A DNA stretch of 64,000 nucleotides, from the NCBI GenBank assembly GCA_023424015.1, contig JAFAEM010000041.1, positions 30,181 to 94,180 of the forward strand, in the 5' to 3' direction. The position numbers and the translations under genes are program-made. Under the pieces are notes generated by a model. That model made no database searches and was not told where the DNA came from. It saw nothing but the letters and a program-made list of their open reading frames with translations. The number at the start of each line of letters is the position of its first letter. Within the stretch, counting starts at the first letter, position 1. Source of the DNA: Bacteroidota bacterium (lineage in GTDB: Bacteria > Bacteroidota > Bacteroidia > Chitinophagales > Chitinophagaceae). Shown piece by piece: positions 25,682 through 34,478 of this stretch.

Positions 25682-28093
25682 TTATCGCTTAAGCGATCGT
25701 TCAAATAATTTGAATATCCGCTTGTACTCATCGGTCCAGCTGCTGGGTTCTACAAAACCATGATCCTCCAACGGGTAGGAAGCCAGTTCCCAATTATCTT
25801 TTCCCAACTCTATCAGGCGTTGTGTAAGTTTTACCGCATCCTGGTAGTGCACATTTACGTCAATCATACCATGACAGATCAACAGGTCACCTTTTAATCC
25901 TTCTGCAAAATAAAGTGGTGAACTCTTCCTGTACGCAATAGTGTCATTAAAGGGTTCGTTGAGAATATTTGAAGTATAGGGATGATTGTAGTTAGCCCAG
26001 TCTGTAACTGGTCGGAGCGAAGCACCAGCCGCAAAAACATCAGGTTCGTTGAACATGGCCATCAGTGTGATAAAGCCACCGTATGAGCCTCCATAAATTC
26101 CGATACGTTTGGGATCCACGCCGAAGCTGTTGACCAGATACTTCGCCGCGTCCACATGATCGGAAAGATCCTTGCCACCCATATGGCGATAAATCCCGGT
26201 TCTCCAGTCCCTGCCATAACCGGCACTGCCGCGGTAATCAATATCGAGTACATAATAACCATTATCAGCAAGCAAATTGTGAAACATATATTCACGGAAA
26301 TAATTGCTCCACCATTTATGTGCATTCTGCAGATAACCCGCGCCATGCACGAAGATCACCGCAGGTTTGGCGGGGTGGGGATTTGCAGGTTTATAAAGTC
26401 GCCCATATACTTTCGCACCATCTTCCGCCTGGAAACTGATCAGTTCCGGATCACGCCACATATAGCTTTTAAATTCTTCGCTCTGTGCTTTGCTGGTAAC
26501 CTGGCGGGGTTTTGCATCCGGTTTGTTTTCCTGGAGGTATAATTCCCAGGGTTTATTGGAATAGGAATAAAGTATGGCCAGGTTTTTCTCATCTGGTGAT
26601 AGTGTTGCCTGGTGTGACCCGGTACCGGAACTTAGTTTTTCTTTCTTTCTGCTAGCAATATGAAACCTGTAAAAATGCTGTTCTCCGGGGTGCACTTCGT
26701 TTGTTGTGAGGTAAAAATATTTTTTGTCCTTTGACAACTGCGAACGCTGCACTTCATAATTCCCTGAAGTCAGTGCTTTTTTAGCCATGGTGGGAACATG
26801 GAATGTATACAGATGTGAGTAGCCGGTTGATTCCGACTGGAACCAGCAGGTATTCTCGTCAATCCAGCCGATACTACCAAACATTCCAGGACCACCAATC
26901 CAGGCTTCATCTCTCTGGCGATCTGCCAGCTTCAACTTATGAGTAGCTGTATCCCAAAGCATCAGCCAGCGATCTTTGTTATCGTGTGAGCGAATATCCA
27001 ACAAAACATTTCCTCCAGCTGGTGACCAATAGAGACCAGTAATGTTCACTTCCCTCGGTGCATTCTTTTTCTTAAGCTCTTCGAGTTGTTTCGGGTAGTC
27101 TTTTACGTAGTCGGGCAGATCATTGATACCAGGAATAGAATCAGTATTTACCGTCCACACGGTATCGCGCTCGCGGTCGTAGAAATAGAATGTTGAACTG
27201 GCTTCCGGTGCACCTACTTTGGTTCTGGCAGGTAAGTCGGTTGTGAAACCCGATTCGGTAACATAACTCGGAACGATCGTCGTTTTTGATCCGGAAGCAG
27301 GTTTTGAAAGGCGATAACTGATAAACCGTCCGTCTGGACTGATGCTTAATGATTGTAATGTTTTATCCTCGATGCTGATACTGCGCAATTCTTTTGGCCG
27401 TGCGGCTTTGGTGTATGCGTCGCCCTTATCTTTTTTCTCTTTTCTTGAGCGAAGAACTTCGAAGTACTGCAATTGATCTTTCTTCAGCCATTCTTCCTGT
27501 GGCGAACCTGAAGCTGCCGCTCTGGGCGCAGCGCTCCTGCCCGCCCTTGGACCCCCGGCCTGTCCGGCGCCGGAAGCTTCACCAGTCTTAAGGTTAGTTA
27601 GTTGTTGTGTTTCGCCTGTAGCTATATTCCAGGCATAAAGGTTTTGACTACGGCTATAAACGATCTTTGTTTCATTGAATGAAAACTGCGGGTTGGCTTC
27701 AAAATCTGTCGTTTCTGTTACCCGGCGGGTTTTCCCCGTTTTAGTGTCCGTGTAAAACACATCACCATCCTTACTATACACATACGCGTTTTGAGCTTTA
27801 TTATATCGTGCAGCATTGCTAGTGACCAACGCCTGTTGCTGAGCCAGTGTGGCTTTTACCGGTGTTTGATTTTCGAGCGTGATATAATAAAGTGAGTCTG
27901 CCAGCTCCTTGTCGGGGTTCCAGTTGAAAAAAAGCATTTTGCCATCAACGCTCCATTGTGGTGAGGAAGGAGAACTGCCCATCCACTTGGGGTCTCTCAT
28001 GATCTTTTCGACTGTGAGTTTGTTGAGCGTGGACTGTCCCCACGAAATACTACAGCATAAAACGAAAAAGGCAAAGCAAATTTTTTTCTTCAT
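25682..28093 (-). CDS. S9-family peptidase (prolyl oligopeptidase/DPP IV-like)
   Basis: An 803-residue secreted serine peptidase. I start at 28093, which gives a signal peptide MKKKICFAFFVLCCSISWGQ; the frame is open to 28168 without signal-like residues. An N-terminal beta-propeller region precedes the alpha/beta hydrolase domain. The nucleophile is in GGSYGG (Ser670), with the Asp in MIDVNVHY (Asp745) and His in EDHGF (His778). Likely a dipeptidyl-peptidase-type periplasmic enzyme acting on peptides. Low-complexity Gly/Ala/Arg residues near residue 180 form a loop insertion. Confidence 0.9.
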   Translation of the reverse strand: MKKKICFAFFVLCCSISWGQSTLNKLTVEKIMRDPKWMGSSPSSPQWSVDGKMLFFNWNPDKELADSLYYITLENQTPVKATLAQQQALVTSNAARYNKAQNAYVYSKDGDVFYTDTKTGKTRRVTETTDFEANPQFSFNETKIVYSRSQNLYAWNIATGETQQLTNLKTGEASGAGQAGGPRAGRSAAPRAAASGSPQEEWLKKDQLQYFEVLRSRKEKKDKGDAYTKAARPKELRSISIEDKTLQSLSISPDGRFISYRLSKPASGSKTTIVPSYVTESGFTTDLPARTKVGAPEASSTFYFYDRERDTVWTVNTDSIPGINDLPDYVKDYPKQLEELKKKNAPREVNITGLYWSPAGGNVLLDIRSHDNKDRWLMLWDTATHKLKLADRQRDEAWIGGPGMFGSIGWIDENTCWFQSESTGYSHLYTFHVPTMAKKALTSGNYEVQRSQLSKDKKYFYLTTNEVHPGEQHFYRFHIASRKKEKLSSGTGSHQATLSPDEKNLAILYSYSNKPWELYLQENKPDAKPRQVTSKAQSEEFKSYMWRDPELISFQAEDGAKVYGRLYKPANPHPAKPAVIFVHGAGYLQNAHKWWSNYFREYMFHNLLADNGYYVLDIDYRGSAGYGRDWRTGIYRHMGGKDLSDHVDAAKYLVNSFGVDPKRIGIYGGSYGGFITLMAMFNEPDVFAAGASLRPVTDWANYNHPYTSNILNEPFNDTIAYRKSSPLYFAEGLKGDLLICHGMIDVNVHYQDAVKLTQRLIELGKDNWELASYPLEDHGFVEPSSWTDEYKRIFKLFERSLKR

Positions 28094-28176
28094 CCTTGAT
28101 TTTTTGCCTAAATATATTGAGAAACCTAAAGCGGAATGAAGATTTTTTTCTTTGAAATTAAATAACAAGGGAGATA

Positions 28177-28515
28177 TTAATTATTCGAAGCGCCGTTATC
28201 GATCCAACAAATGATATTATTTCTTTGTGTGGCGTTCAGTGTCGCGTCCTGCGGCATAAATCCTGACCTTATGGCTTCCCTGATAACCGTTCTGGCATTA
28301 AATACCTGAGTGTAACTGGTCAGGGGTCCTGGTCCGTTCACACTTCCACTCGCATGACAGGAAGCCTGGTTGCAATAGGTTTGAATGATGGGGTTTACGT
28401 CTGCCGCCCAGGTTTTGACCGTTCCTTCACAGGGATCAGGGTTGTCCGTACTTGATTTGCTGCAGGACGCAAATAAGACTGTAAGTATAAAGATGGGCCA
28501 ACCTGGTATTTTCAT
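28177..28515 (-). CDS. Small lipoprotein with a CX4CH heme-like motif
   Basis: A 112-residue lipoprotein; the signal ends in VLFASC. The mature protein contains YCNQASCHASG, a CX4CH motif. CX4CH is a known though uncommon heme c attachment sequence, and the surrounding pattern (SYTQV, GFMPQ, WIDNGA) resembles PSCyt1-like small cytochromes found in Bacteroidota and Planctomycetes. Heme binding is inference. It sits 83 bp upstream of the S9 peptidase start on the same strand. Confidence 0.7.
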   Translation of the reverse strand: MKIPGWPIFILTVLFASCSKSSTDNPDPCEGTVKTWAADVNPIIQTYCNQASCHASGSVNGPGPLTSYTQVFNARTVIREAIRSGFMPQDATLNATQRNNIICWIDNGASNN

Positions 28516-28581
28516 ATCGGATTTATTTGCTTCACCCCTGTAAAACGAAGAATCCCCCTAATCATTGCCCCGGATGCGGAC

Positions 28582-29466
28582 TTATAGAATGTCTGCAACT
28601 GTACGTTGTATATTTTCTGCGAGTTTATCCGATGGTACATCATTTGGATCACCGCCGAAAGGATCTTCGATCTCCTCAGCGATGATTTCCAGGCTGGCTA
28701 ATACATATAAAACAAAAGCCACAACGGGTATCACATAATAGCCCAGGGAGAACACATATCCAAACGGCAGGGTCATCACGTATATAAATATGAATTTTTT
28801 TATAAAAACGCTGTATGAGTAAGGGATCGGCGTGTTCTTGATACGCTCGCAGGCACCACAGATATCTGTAAAGGATTGTAGCTCGCTATTTAGAACGATA
28901 AGTTGCTCGCCCGAGATTTTTTTGTCGTGGTAAAGCTGTTGCACATGCTGAAACATCAGTCGCGCCACCTGGTTGGGAAGGTGCTTGGAGTCATCGAGCG
29001 TTTTAAAAACCTCGCGGTGTTCATCTTCCGCGAAAAGCTCAACCCTGACCTTTTCCGAACGTAAATGGTTGTGAAGTGTAAATGCATAGGCAGGAATGAT
29101 CTTACGAAAAAAGGATCGCTGTGCTTGTTCCTGTTGCGGAATAAATGCAGCGAGTTTCAAAGCCAGGTTGCGGCTGTTATTGACAAGTTGGCCCCATAGC
29201 TTTCGACCTTCCCACCAGCGGTCGTATGCGGTATTGGTGCGAAATACCAGCAGCATTGAAATGGCGAAACCCAGAAGCCCATGCATGAGCGGGATGTTTT
29301 TTACATAGCTGGAAGATGAAAGTCTCCAGTATTCCAGTTCGAGGTACGCGATAATTCCTGAATAAATAGCGACTCCTATCATCAAAGGCACGAGTTTCCG
29401 GAATGTATCTGCTTTATGAAACCGGAAAATATATGTAAACCAGTCTTTCGGGTTATAGAAGATCAT
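28582..29466 (-). CDS. Bestrophin-family ion channel
   Basis: A 294-residue membrane protein. The FRTNTAYDRWWEGRKLWGQ block in the first half is the bacterial bestrophin signature, and hydrophobic segments flank it at residues 26-46 and 60-80 and again around 210-260. Bacterial bestrophins form pentameric ion channels, several of them selective for cations; specificity cannot be read here. It has a well-formed promoter on the minus strand 14 bp from the start. Confidence 0.87.
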   Translation of the reverse strand: MIFYNPKDWFTYIFRFHKADTFRKLVPLMIGVAIYSGIIAYLELEYWRLSSSSYVKNIPLMHGLLGFAISMLLVFRTNTAYDRWWEGRKLWGQLVNNSRNLALKLAAFIPQQEQAQRSFFRKIIPAYAFTLHNHLRSEKVRVELFAEDEHREVFKTLDDSKHLPNQVARLMFQHVQQLYHDKKISGEQLIVLNSELQSFTDICGACERIKNTPIPYSYSVFIKKFIFIYVMTLPFGYVFSLGYYVIPVVAFVLYVLASLEIIAEEIEDPFGGDPNDVPSDKLAENIQRTVADIL

Positions 29467-29479
29467 GTAAATATTTTAT

Positions 29480-29513
29480 CAAAAATAAAGTTTGACTGCT
29501 ATACTCTATCAAA
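29480..29513 (-). promoter_or_regulatory. Promoter of the bestrophin gene
   Basis: On the minus strand TTTG (29513-29510), a 22-nt spacer, then TATTTTTG (29487-29480) fits the Bacteroidota promoter. It lies 13 bp before the start codon. Confidence 0.6.
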
Positions 29514-29517
29514 AGCT

Positions 29518-30180
29518 TCAGGAGACAGAAGCCCGGGTTGCCCGTTTCATCAATTTATCGATACCAACAAATAAAGCTCCGCCTGCCATGAACACGACAA
29601 GCAGCGCCACAGCGTTTGTCATAACTTTACTATAGCCAAGTTCTGTCACATTGATAAAAGGGTAGGGGTAGAATCCTTCAAGACGACCGCGTATCAAGGC
29701 ATAAGCAAGATAAAGTGCAGGATAAAGCAGCCAAACAATCACGTGCGACCATTTCAACGAACCTTTTGGAACAAATATGAGCCAATAACAAACGTAAAGT
29801 ACCGGGATGACAACATGTAATAACTCATCCGCCCATTTTTGAAGCCCCACAGGTTGCCAGAGCGACCGGAGTATGGCATTATAAACGATGCCCACGATCA
29901 GGATATAAAGTGAGATCGCAGCCTGTGTTGAAGTTTTTGAAAAAAAGAGGCCCAGCCGGCTCTCCGCATTAATCAAAATAAAAGTAAGGCTGACAGCCAC
30001 CAGCAGATTAGTGAGGATGGTAAAAAAAGCCAGGAATCTCCCCACCGCTCCAAGAGGAGTCATTCCCGATTGCTCCGCATTGCTGACCAGGAGATATAAC
30101 TGGAGGCCAAGCGTAAACCATGCCGTTAACGCAATGATCAGCATAGTTAACCTGGCTGCCGGAGCGAATTTCAAAACCAT
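29518..30180 (-). CDS. Pr6Pr-family membrane protein
   Basis: A 220-residue integral membrane protein with about six hydrophobic segments. The phrase FYPYPFINVTELGYSKV near the C-terminus is a Pr6Pr hallmark. The function of the family is unknown. I use the ATG at 30180; the frame also opens with TTG at 30198. It is divergent from the gene at 30267. Confidence 0.75.
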   Translation of the reverse strand: MVLKFAPAARLTMLIIALTAWFTLGLQLYLLVSNAEQSGMTPLGAVGRFLAFFTILTNLLVAVSLTFILINAESRLGLFFSKTSTQAAISLYILIVGIVYNAILRSLWQPVGLQKWADELLHVVIPVLYVCYWLIFVPKGSLKWSHVIVWLLYPALYLAYALIRGRLEGFYPYPFINVTELGYSKVMTNAVALLVVFMAGGALFVGIDKLMKRATRASVS

Positions 30181-30221
30181 GCATAAAATTTTACGCAATA
30201 TATGGTTTGTGCCGGGATCAG

Positions 30222-30229
30222 TAAATTTG
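30222..30229 (+). promoter_or_regulatory. -7 element TAAATTTG
   Basis: An exact TAnnTTTG match, 37 bp upstream of the start at 30267. A TTTG at 30206-30209 is only 12 nt away, which is shorter than the usual spacer, so the promoter is tentative. Confidence 0.35.
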
Positions 30230-30266
30230 CATAACAGGTCACCGTGGAGCGATTAAAAATAACCTA

Positions 30267-30635
30267 ATGAATATTTACACGCAGGTTTGGAACAAGTATT
30301 TGCCTGTTATCAGGATCTTGTTGAAAAGATCAGCATCGGCAGAACAAAGCATGGGATTAAACCGCATTGATTTTGAGAAAGGGAGCCGGAGTCGTAAACC
30401 GGCCTGCTCCTTCAATATTGAACTGGTGGAAGGGCGTTTCAAAACAGTCAGCCAGTCGGCGCCGGCAAGGGAACTGGTAGCCGCACTGATGGAAGATGAG
30501 GTTTCGAAGACGCTACTCAGGCAGAACAATTATGTGATCAGTCTCAATTCAGATTTCCAGTTAAAGATCAGGAACAATACCTCCGCTTCGAAGCCATCCG
30601 ATGAGGGAAAGAACGGCGCCGATCCATCTGGCTAA
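30267..30635 (+). CDS. Conserved-looking small protein of unknown function
   Basis: A 122-residue soluble protein. It has a basic N-terminus (RILLKRSAS), a central region rich in polar residues, and the phrase NNYVISLNSDFQLKI near the end. No family recognised. Gene status rests on ATG start, normal codon use and a promoter-like element upstream. Confidence 0.55.
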   Translation: MNIYTQVWNKYLPVIRILLKRSASAEQSMGLNRIDFEKGSRSRKPACSFNIELVEGRFKTVSQSAPARELVAALMEDEVSKTLLRQNNYVISLNSDFQLKIRNNTSASKPSDEGKNGADPSG

Positions 30636-30681
30636 AGCAGTTAAAAATGCGTGATTGTCTTTGGGGACAAGGGCTATACTT

Positions 30682-30700
30682 TGATTTTTGATAAAAATCA
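30682..30700. terminator. Perfect AT-rich inverted repeat upstream of the TonB receptor gene
   Basis: TGATTTTT (30682-30689) and AAAAATCA (30693-30700) are perfect complements with a GAT loop. Short stem; could act as a weak bidirectional terminator between the gene ending at 30635 and the receptor gene at 30799. Confidence 0.4.
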
Positions 30701-30798
30701 CCCACTTTTGTATAACTGATTATGGCTTATTCGATTAATCTGTATAAGTCTTAGTTTCAGTTTGATAGACTTTTATCCTTATAAATACCATCCGCATT

Positions 30799-33165
30799 AT
30801 GAGAATACTATTTTTAGGAGCATTGGTTATGTTCTATTCCGGTGTTCAGGCCCAGCAACTAACCAGTTTTTCCGGCAAAGTTTCCGATACTCACGATCTT
30901 CCTGTCGCCGGTGCTACTATCTACCTTCTCAATACGAATCGGGGTGTTGCAACTGACAGCAAAGGAAATTTCAATATAAATAATATACCCGCAGGTAAGT
31001 ACACAGTGCAAATTTCAGCTATTGGCTATGCCACGCTCAATTTGGATGTAATATTACCAGGATCGGGTACAACAGAAATTCTTCTCGAAGACGAATCGCA
31101 ACAGTTGGATGCTGTTCTGGTCAGTGCACAAAAAAGGGAAGAATCCTTACATGATATTCCATTCAGCATTTCTGCACTTTCTTCGCGCCAGGTGCAGCAG
31201 TTCAGGCTGTGGAATACACGTGAACTTACTGCCATTGTTCCCAATCTTTATTCGGCCAACTCTGGTGATGAGAGAAATGTTACTTCCATCCGTGGTATCG
31301 CTACTACATCTTACGACCAGGCGGTTGCAACTTACATTGACGGCGTAAACCAGTTTAATCTTGATACCTATATTCCCCAGTTGTTTGACGTAGAACGTAT
31401 TGAAGTGTTGCGTGGTCCGCAGGGAACCCTGTACGGTCGCAATGCGATGGGTGGTGTGATCAATATCATCACCAAACAGCCCACCAATAAGACCAGCGGA
31501 TTTGCTGAGGTTTCTTTAGGGAACTTTAACCAACAGCGATACATTGCAGGCTTACGAACTCCGATTGTTGCAAATAAATTATACGCCGGCGCTTCCATCA
31601 TGTATAACAGCCGGGATGGATTTTATAAAAACGAGTTCACCAATTCATCATATGACAAACAAAACAGTATAACGGGCAATTATTACCTTAAATATATCAT
31701 CAACGAAAAATGGACGCTTGGTTTGAATGCAAAACACAACGAAAACAGGAACAATGGTCCGTTTCCGCTTTCATTCCCCACCGGTAGCTTTGAGGACTTC
31801 CTGAAAGAAGGTCATGTTCTGACACAGAATGCGACGTCTAAAATGATCGACAATACTTTTAATGGTTCTTTTACGGCAAACTATGCAGGTCGCGCTTTTA
31901 ATTTTAGTTCGCAGACTGCATACCAGTCCAATCATAGATACTACACGCTGCCTCTTGATGGCGACTTCTCACCGATTGACGGCATCACTGTCATCAATAA
32001 TTATGGTGATGACTGGAACAAGGTAACCGCATGGACGCAGGAATTCAAAATATCATCACCCGCCATGAATAGCAGTTCATTGAAATGGACCGCCGGTGCC
32101 TATTTATTTACACAACACAACCCGGTAAAACAGGCTACACATTTTGGAATGGACGCCGGTATGATGGGTGCCCCTGATACAGATTTTTCTCTGATCACTT
32201 CGTCGACAGGCAGGAATAGCGGTGGAGCAGTTTTTGGACAGTTGGTATATGCTATAAATGATAAGATCGATATTATCGGTGGCCTGCGTTTTGACTATGA
32301 AAAGAAAAAATTCAATGTGCTGGGGGAATACCAGAAGTCTTCCAACCCGCCCATGGTTACCCGTCCCGATACTAGCGCTACCACCAGTTTCAATGCGATT
32401 TCTCCCAAACTTGGCATCATGTACAAACTCGCTGCCAGCAGCAACCTGTTTGCCACATATAGCCGGGGTTATAGAACCGGGGGACTTACACAGTTATCAG
32501 CCACAGACCCTTCCCAACCACCATTATACCCTTATAAACCTGAGTACAGCAATAACCTGGAGATAGGTATCAAAAACAATTTCTTTGATAACCGCCTCCG
32601 GCTGAATATGGCATTCTTCCTGACCCAGGTTACAGATGTGCAAGTGCCTACTTTAATATTGCCCGATGCGATCACAGTTACCCGCAATGCTGGCAAACTC
32701 AACAGCAAAGGCGCAGAACTGGAACTTGCAACCACCCCGGTGAAAGGACTGGAGATTGAATACAATTTTGGGTATACGGATGCTACATATAAGACCTTAA
32801 AATTGTCGCAGAACGGTGCATCTGTAGACCTGGCGGGTAAAAAGCAGGTTTTTACACCAGATATTACTTCTATGTTGGCAGCCCAATATAGTTTTAATCT
32901 CAACACCCGTAAACAGTTGAAACTGGTATTAAGGGGTGAGTGGATGCACCTGGGAGAGCAATATTTCGATCTTTCCAACAATATCTCCCAGGACGCATAT
33001 AGTTTGTTAAATGTAAGAGTAGGGATCAGTGCCCGGTTTGGAGAACTGATGTTCTGGGGCCGAAACCTGGCCGATACCAGGTATATTGCCTATGCTTACG
33101 ATTTCGGCGCCATCCATATTGGAAATCCTGCAACATATGGTGTGACGTTGAGGGCGAGATTTTAA
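30799..33165 (+). CDS. TonB-dependent outer-membrane receptor
   Basis: A 788-residue receptor. A signal peptide (MRILFLGALVMFYSGVQAQ) is followed by a carboxypeptidase-regulatory-like beta-sandwich (about 22-95), a plug domain with VEVLRGPQGTLYGRNAMGGVINI, and a beta-barrel ending in an aromatic residue (ARF). The plug and barrel resemble iron-complex or vitamin receptors rather than SusC: no SusD-like partner follows. The substrate is not readable. It is convergent with the GNAT gene, whose stop lies 9 bp away. Confidence 0.88.
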   Translation: MRILFLGALVMFYSGVQAQQLTSFSGKVSDTHDLPVAGATIYLLNTNRGVATDSKGNFNINNIPAGKYTVQISAIGYATLNLDVILPGSGTTEILLEDESQQLDAVLVSAQKREESLHDIPFSISALSSRQVQQFRLWNTRELTAIVPNLYSANSGDERNVTSIRGIATTSYDQAVATYIDGVNQFNLDTYIPQLFDVERIEVLRGPQGTLYGRNAMGGVINIITKQPTNKTSGFAEVSLGNFNQQRYIAGLRTPIVANKLYAGASIMYNSRDGFYKNEFTNSSYDKQNSITGNYYLKYIINEKWTLGLNAKHNENRNNGPFPLSFPTGSFEDFLKEGHVLTQNATSKMIDNTFNGSFTANYAGRAFNFSSQTAYQSNHRYYTLPLDGDFSPIDGITVINNYGDDWNKVTAWTQEFKISSPAMNSSSLKWTAGAYLFTQHNPVKQATHFGMDAGMMGAPDTDFSLITSSTGRNSGGAVFGQLVYAINDKIDIIGGLRFDYEKKKFNVLGEYQKSSNPPMVTRPDTSATTSFNAISPKLGIMYKLAASSNLFATYSRGYRTGGLTQLSATDPSQPPLYPYKPEYSNNLEIGIKNNFFDNRLRLNMAFFLTQVTDVQVPTLILPDAITVTRNAGKLNSKGAELELATTPVKGLEIEYNFGYTDATYKTLKLSQNGASVDLAGKKQVFTPDITSMLAAQYSFNLNTRKQLKLVLRGEWMHLGEQYFDLSNNISQDAYSLLNVRVGISARFGELMFWGRNLADTRYIAYAYDFGAIHIGNPATYGVTLRARF

Positions 33166-33173
33166 GAATAGAT

Positions 33174-33731
33174 TTACTGCTTCAGCGGTGTCAGCAGGGA
33201 GTAAATATGGCTGTCCAGGAATTGACCATTGTAGAAATAGTTTTCTCTGAATTTGCCTTCGAGTACAAAATTATTACGTTCGAGCAGCCTGATCGAAGCC
33301 TGGTTTTCAGGGTTGACATTGGCCTCCACCGAATGAAGGTTCATCTCGCTGAAGCCATAGTGTAACACAGCTCTCATTGCTTCCTGCATAATTCCCCGAT
33401 GTTGGTACTCTGTACGCAACATGTAGCCGATCTCGGCCCTGTAGTGCTCCCGGGTGATCTTCCAGAAACCAATGGTTCCTGCCACATCCTTTTGACCTGT
33501 AAGGGTGACAGCCCAGGTGATTCCATCATTCTTTTCCAGCGACTCCAGGATGGCATCGACCAGTTTAGCCGCTTCTTCCATGGATTGTGCCCTCGGACGG
33601 TCAATATAACGCATCATTTCTTCGCTGCTTCGCATCGCGAATATAGAAGGGATATCCTCCCCGCTGATCTTTCGCAGCGTAAGCCTGTTGGTTACCAATA
33701 CCGGGAATGGACTGAATTTCGGCTCGAGCAT
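33174..33731 (-). CDS. GNAT-family N-acetyltransferase
   Basis: A 185-residue RimJ/RimL-type acetyltransferase. It begins VTNRLTLRKISGEDIPSIF, a conserved N-terminal block of the family, and has the acetyl-CoA binding segment YQHRGIMQEAM with SVEANVNPENQASIRLLERNNF. Substrate could be a protein N-terminus or a small amine. It is convergent with the TonB receptor gene. Confidence 0.86.
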   Translation of the reverse strand: MLEPKFSPFPVLVTNRLTLRKISGEDIPSIFAMRSSEEMMRYIDRPRAQSMEEAAKLVDAILESLEKNDGITWAVTLTGQKDVAGTIGFWKITREHYRAEIGYMLRTEYQHRGIMQEAMRAVLHYGFSEMNLHSVEANVNPENQASIRLLERNNFVLEGKFRENYFYNGQFLDSHIYSLLTPLKQ

Positions 33732-33936
33732 ATTTAGTGTTTAGACGATGAATGTACGATAAACAGCAAATAAAGAGTTTACACTTAGTTGTCTCTAAAA
33801 TCACTTCAATTTTGGCTTATTTGTGCTAAAAAAACCTGTTTTTACGGGAAAGAAGTTTTAAATTACACACACCATCCAAAACCCCAGGGAAAAAGTTTGA
33901 GTAAACACGATTATTCACTTTTTAAATTAAAATCCC

Positions 33937-34314
33937 ATGGTTCAGGTAGAAACTTCACAGCTCACAGGAGAGTGTAATTCCTGGAGAGAAAAGCTTCGTC
34001 AGTACCGCGACGAATTTTCGAAAGATAAGATCAAACTCCAGGACACCGCCAGCCGCTCACTCTCCAGGGATCAGCTTCAACAGGTAGAACACCTCCACAA
34101 CCAGTTCCACATTCAGCTTATCAACATTCACGATCTAAAGCATGCAGTTAAATCGCATGAGCAGAAGATGCATTATGATATGAATGTCAACAACAAGCTG
34201 AATCATGAGACAATGGCGGAGCATGAGAACCTGCTTGATCAGTATCAAAGACTCGAATCCACACTTCAGGACCTCAGAGATGAATTTGAGGAATTTTTAA
34301 GCCGAACGTCATAG
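33937..34314 (+). CDS. Coiled-coil protein of unknown function
   Basis: A 125-residue, highly charged protein. Most of it is predicted helix with heptad-like spacing (for example LQDTASRSLSRDQLQQVEHLHNQ and YQRLESTLQDLRDEFEEFL). No signal peptide, no cysteine pair, no known family. It precedes EF-G2 on the same strand with 164 bp between. Confidence 0.6.
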   Translation: MVQVETSQLTGECNSWREKLRQYRDEFSKDKIKLQDTASRSLSRDQLQQVEHLHNQFHIQLINIHDLKHAVKSHEQKMHYDMNVNNKLNHETMAEHENLLDQYQRLESTLQDLRDEFEEFLSRTS

Positions 34315-34324
34315 GAATAATTTT

Positions 34325-34429
34325 GTTTACAAGTTTATAGATTCACTGGTTGCAGGCAATGTGAAACACTCCGGTAGATCCTACTCGATACAGGACATGG
34401 TATGCAGATAATTGTATTGAACTTGTAAA
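34325..34429 (+). promoter_or_regulatory. Long-range 11-bp inverted repeat in the EF-G2 leader
   Basis: GTTTACAAGTT (34325-34335) and AACTTGTAAAC (34419-34429) are exact reverse complements, 83 bp apart, just upstream of the EF-G2 start at 34479. They could form a leader-RNA stem or a pair of protein sites. Confidence 0.4.
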
Positions 34430-34478
34430 CGGTACTCAGAGACTAAGATTACATTTTCAACTTTTAAAATTATTTATC

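Noticed and set aside
30799..33165. SusC-like receptor of a polysaccharide utilisation locus
   Set aside because: No SusD gene follows, the plug and barrel look like iron-type receptors, and the pullulanase is 20 kb away.
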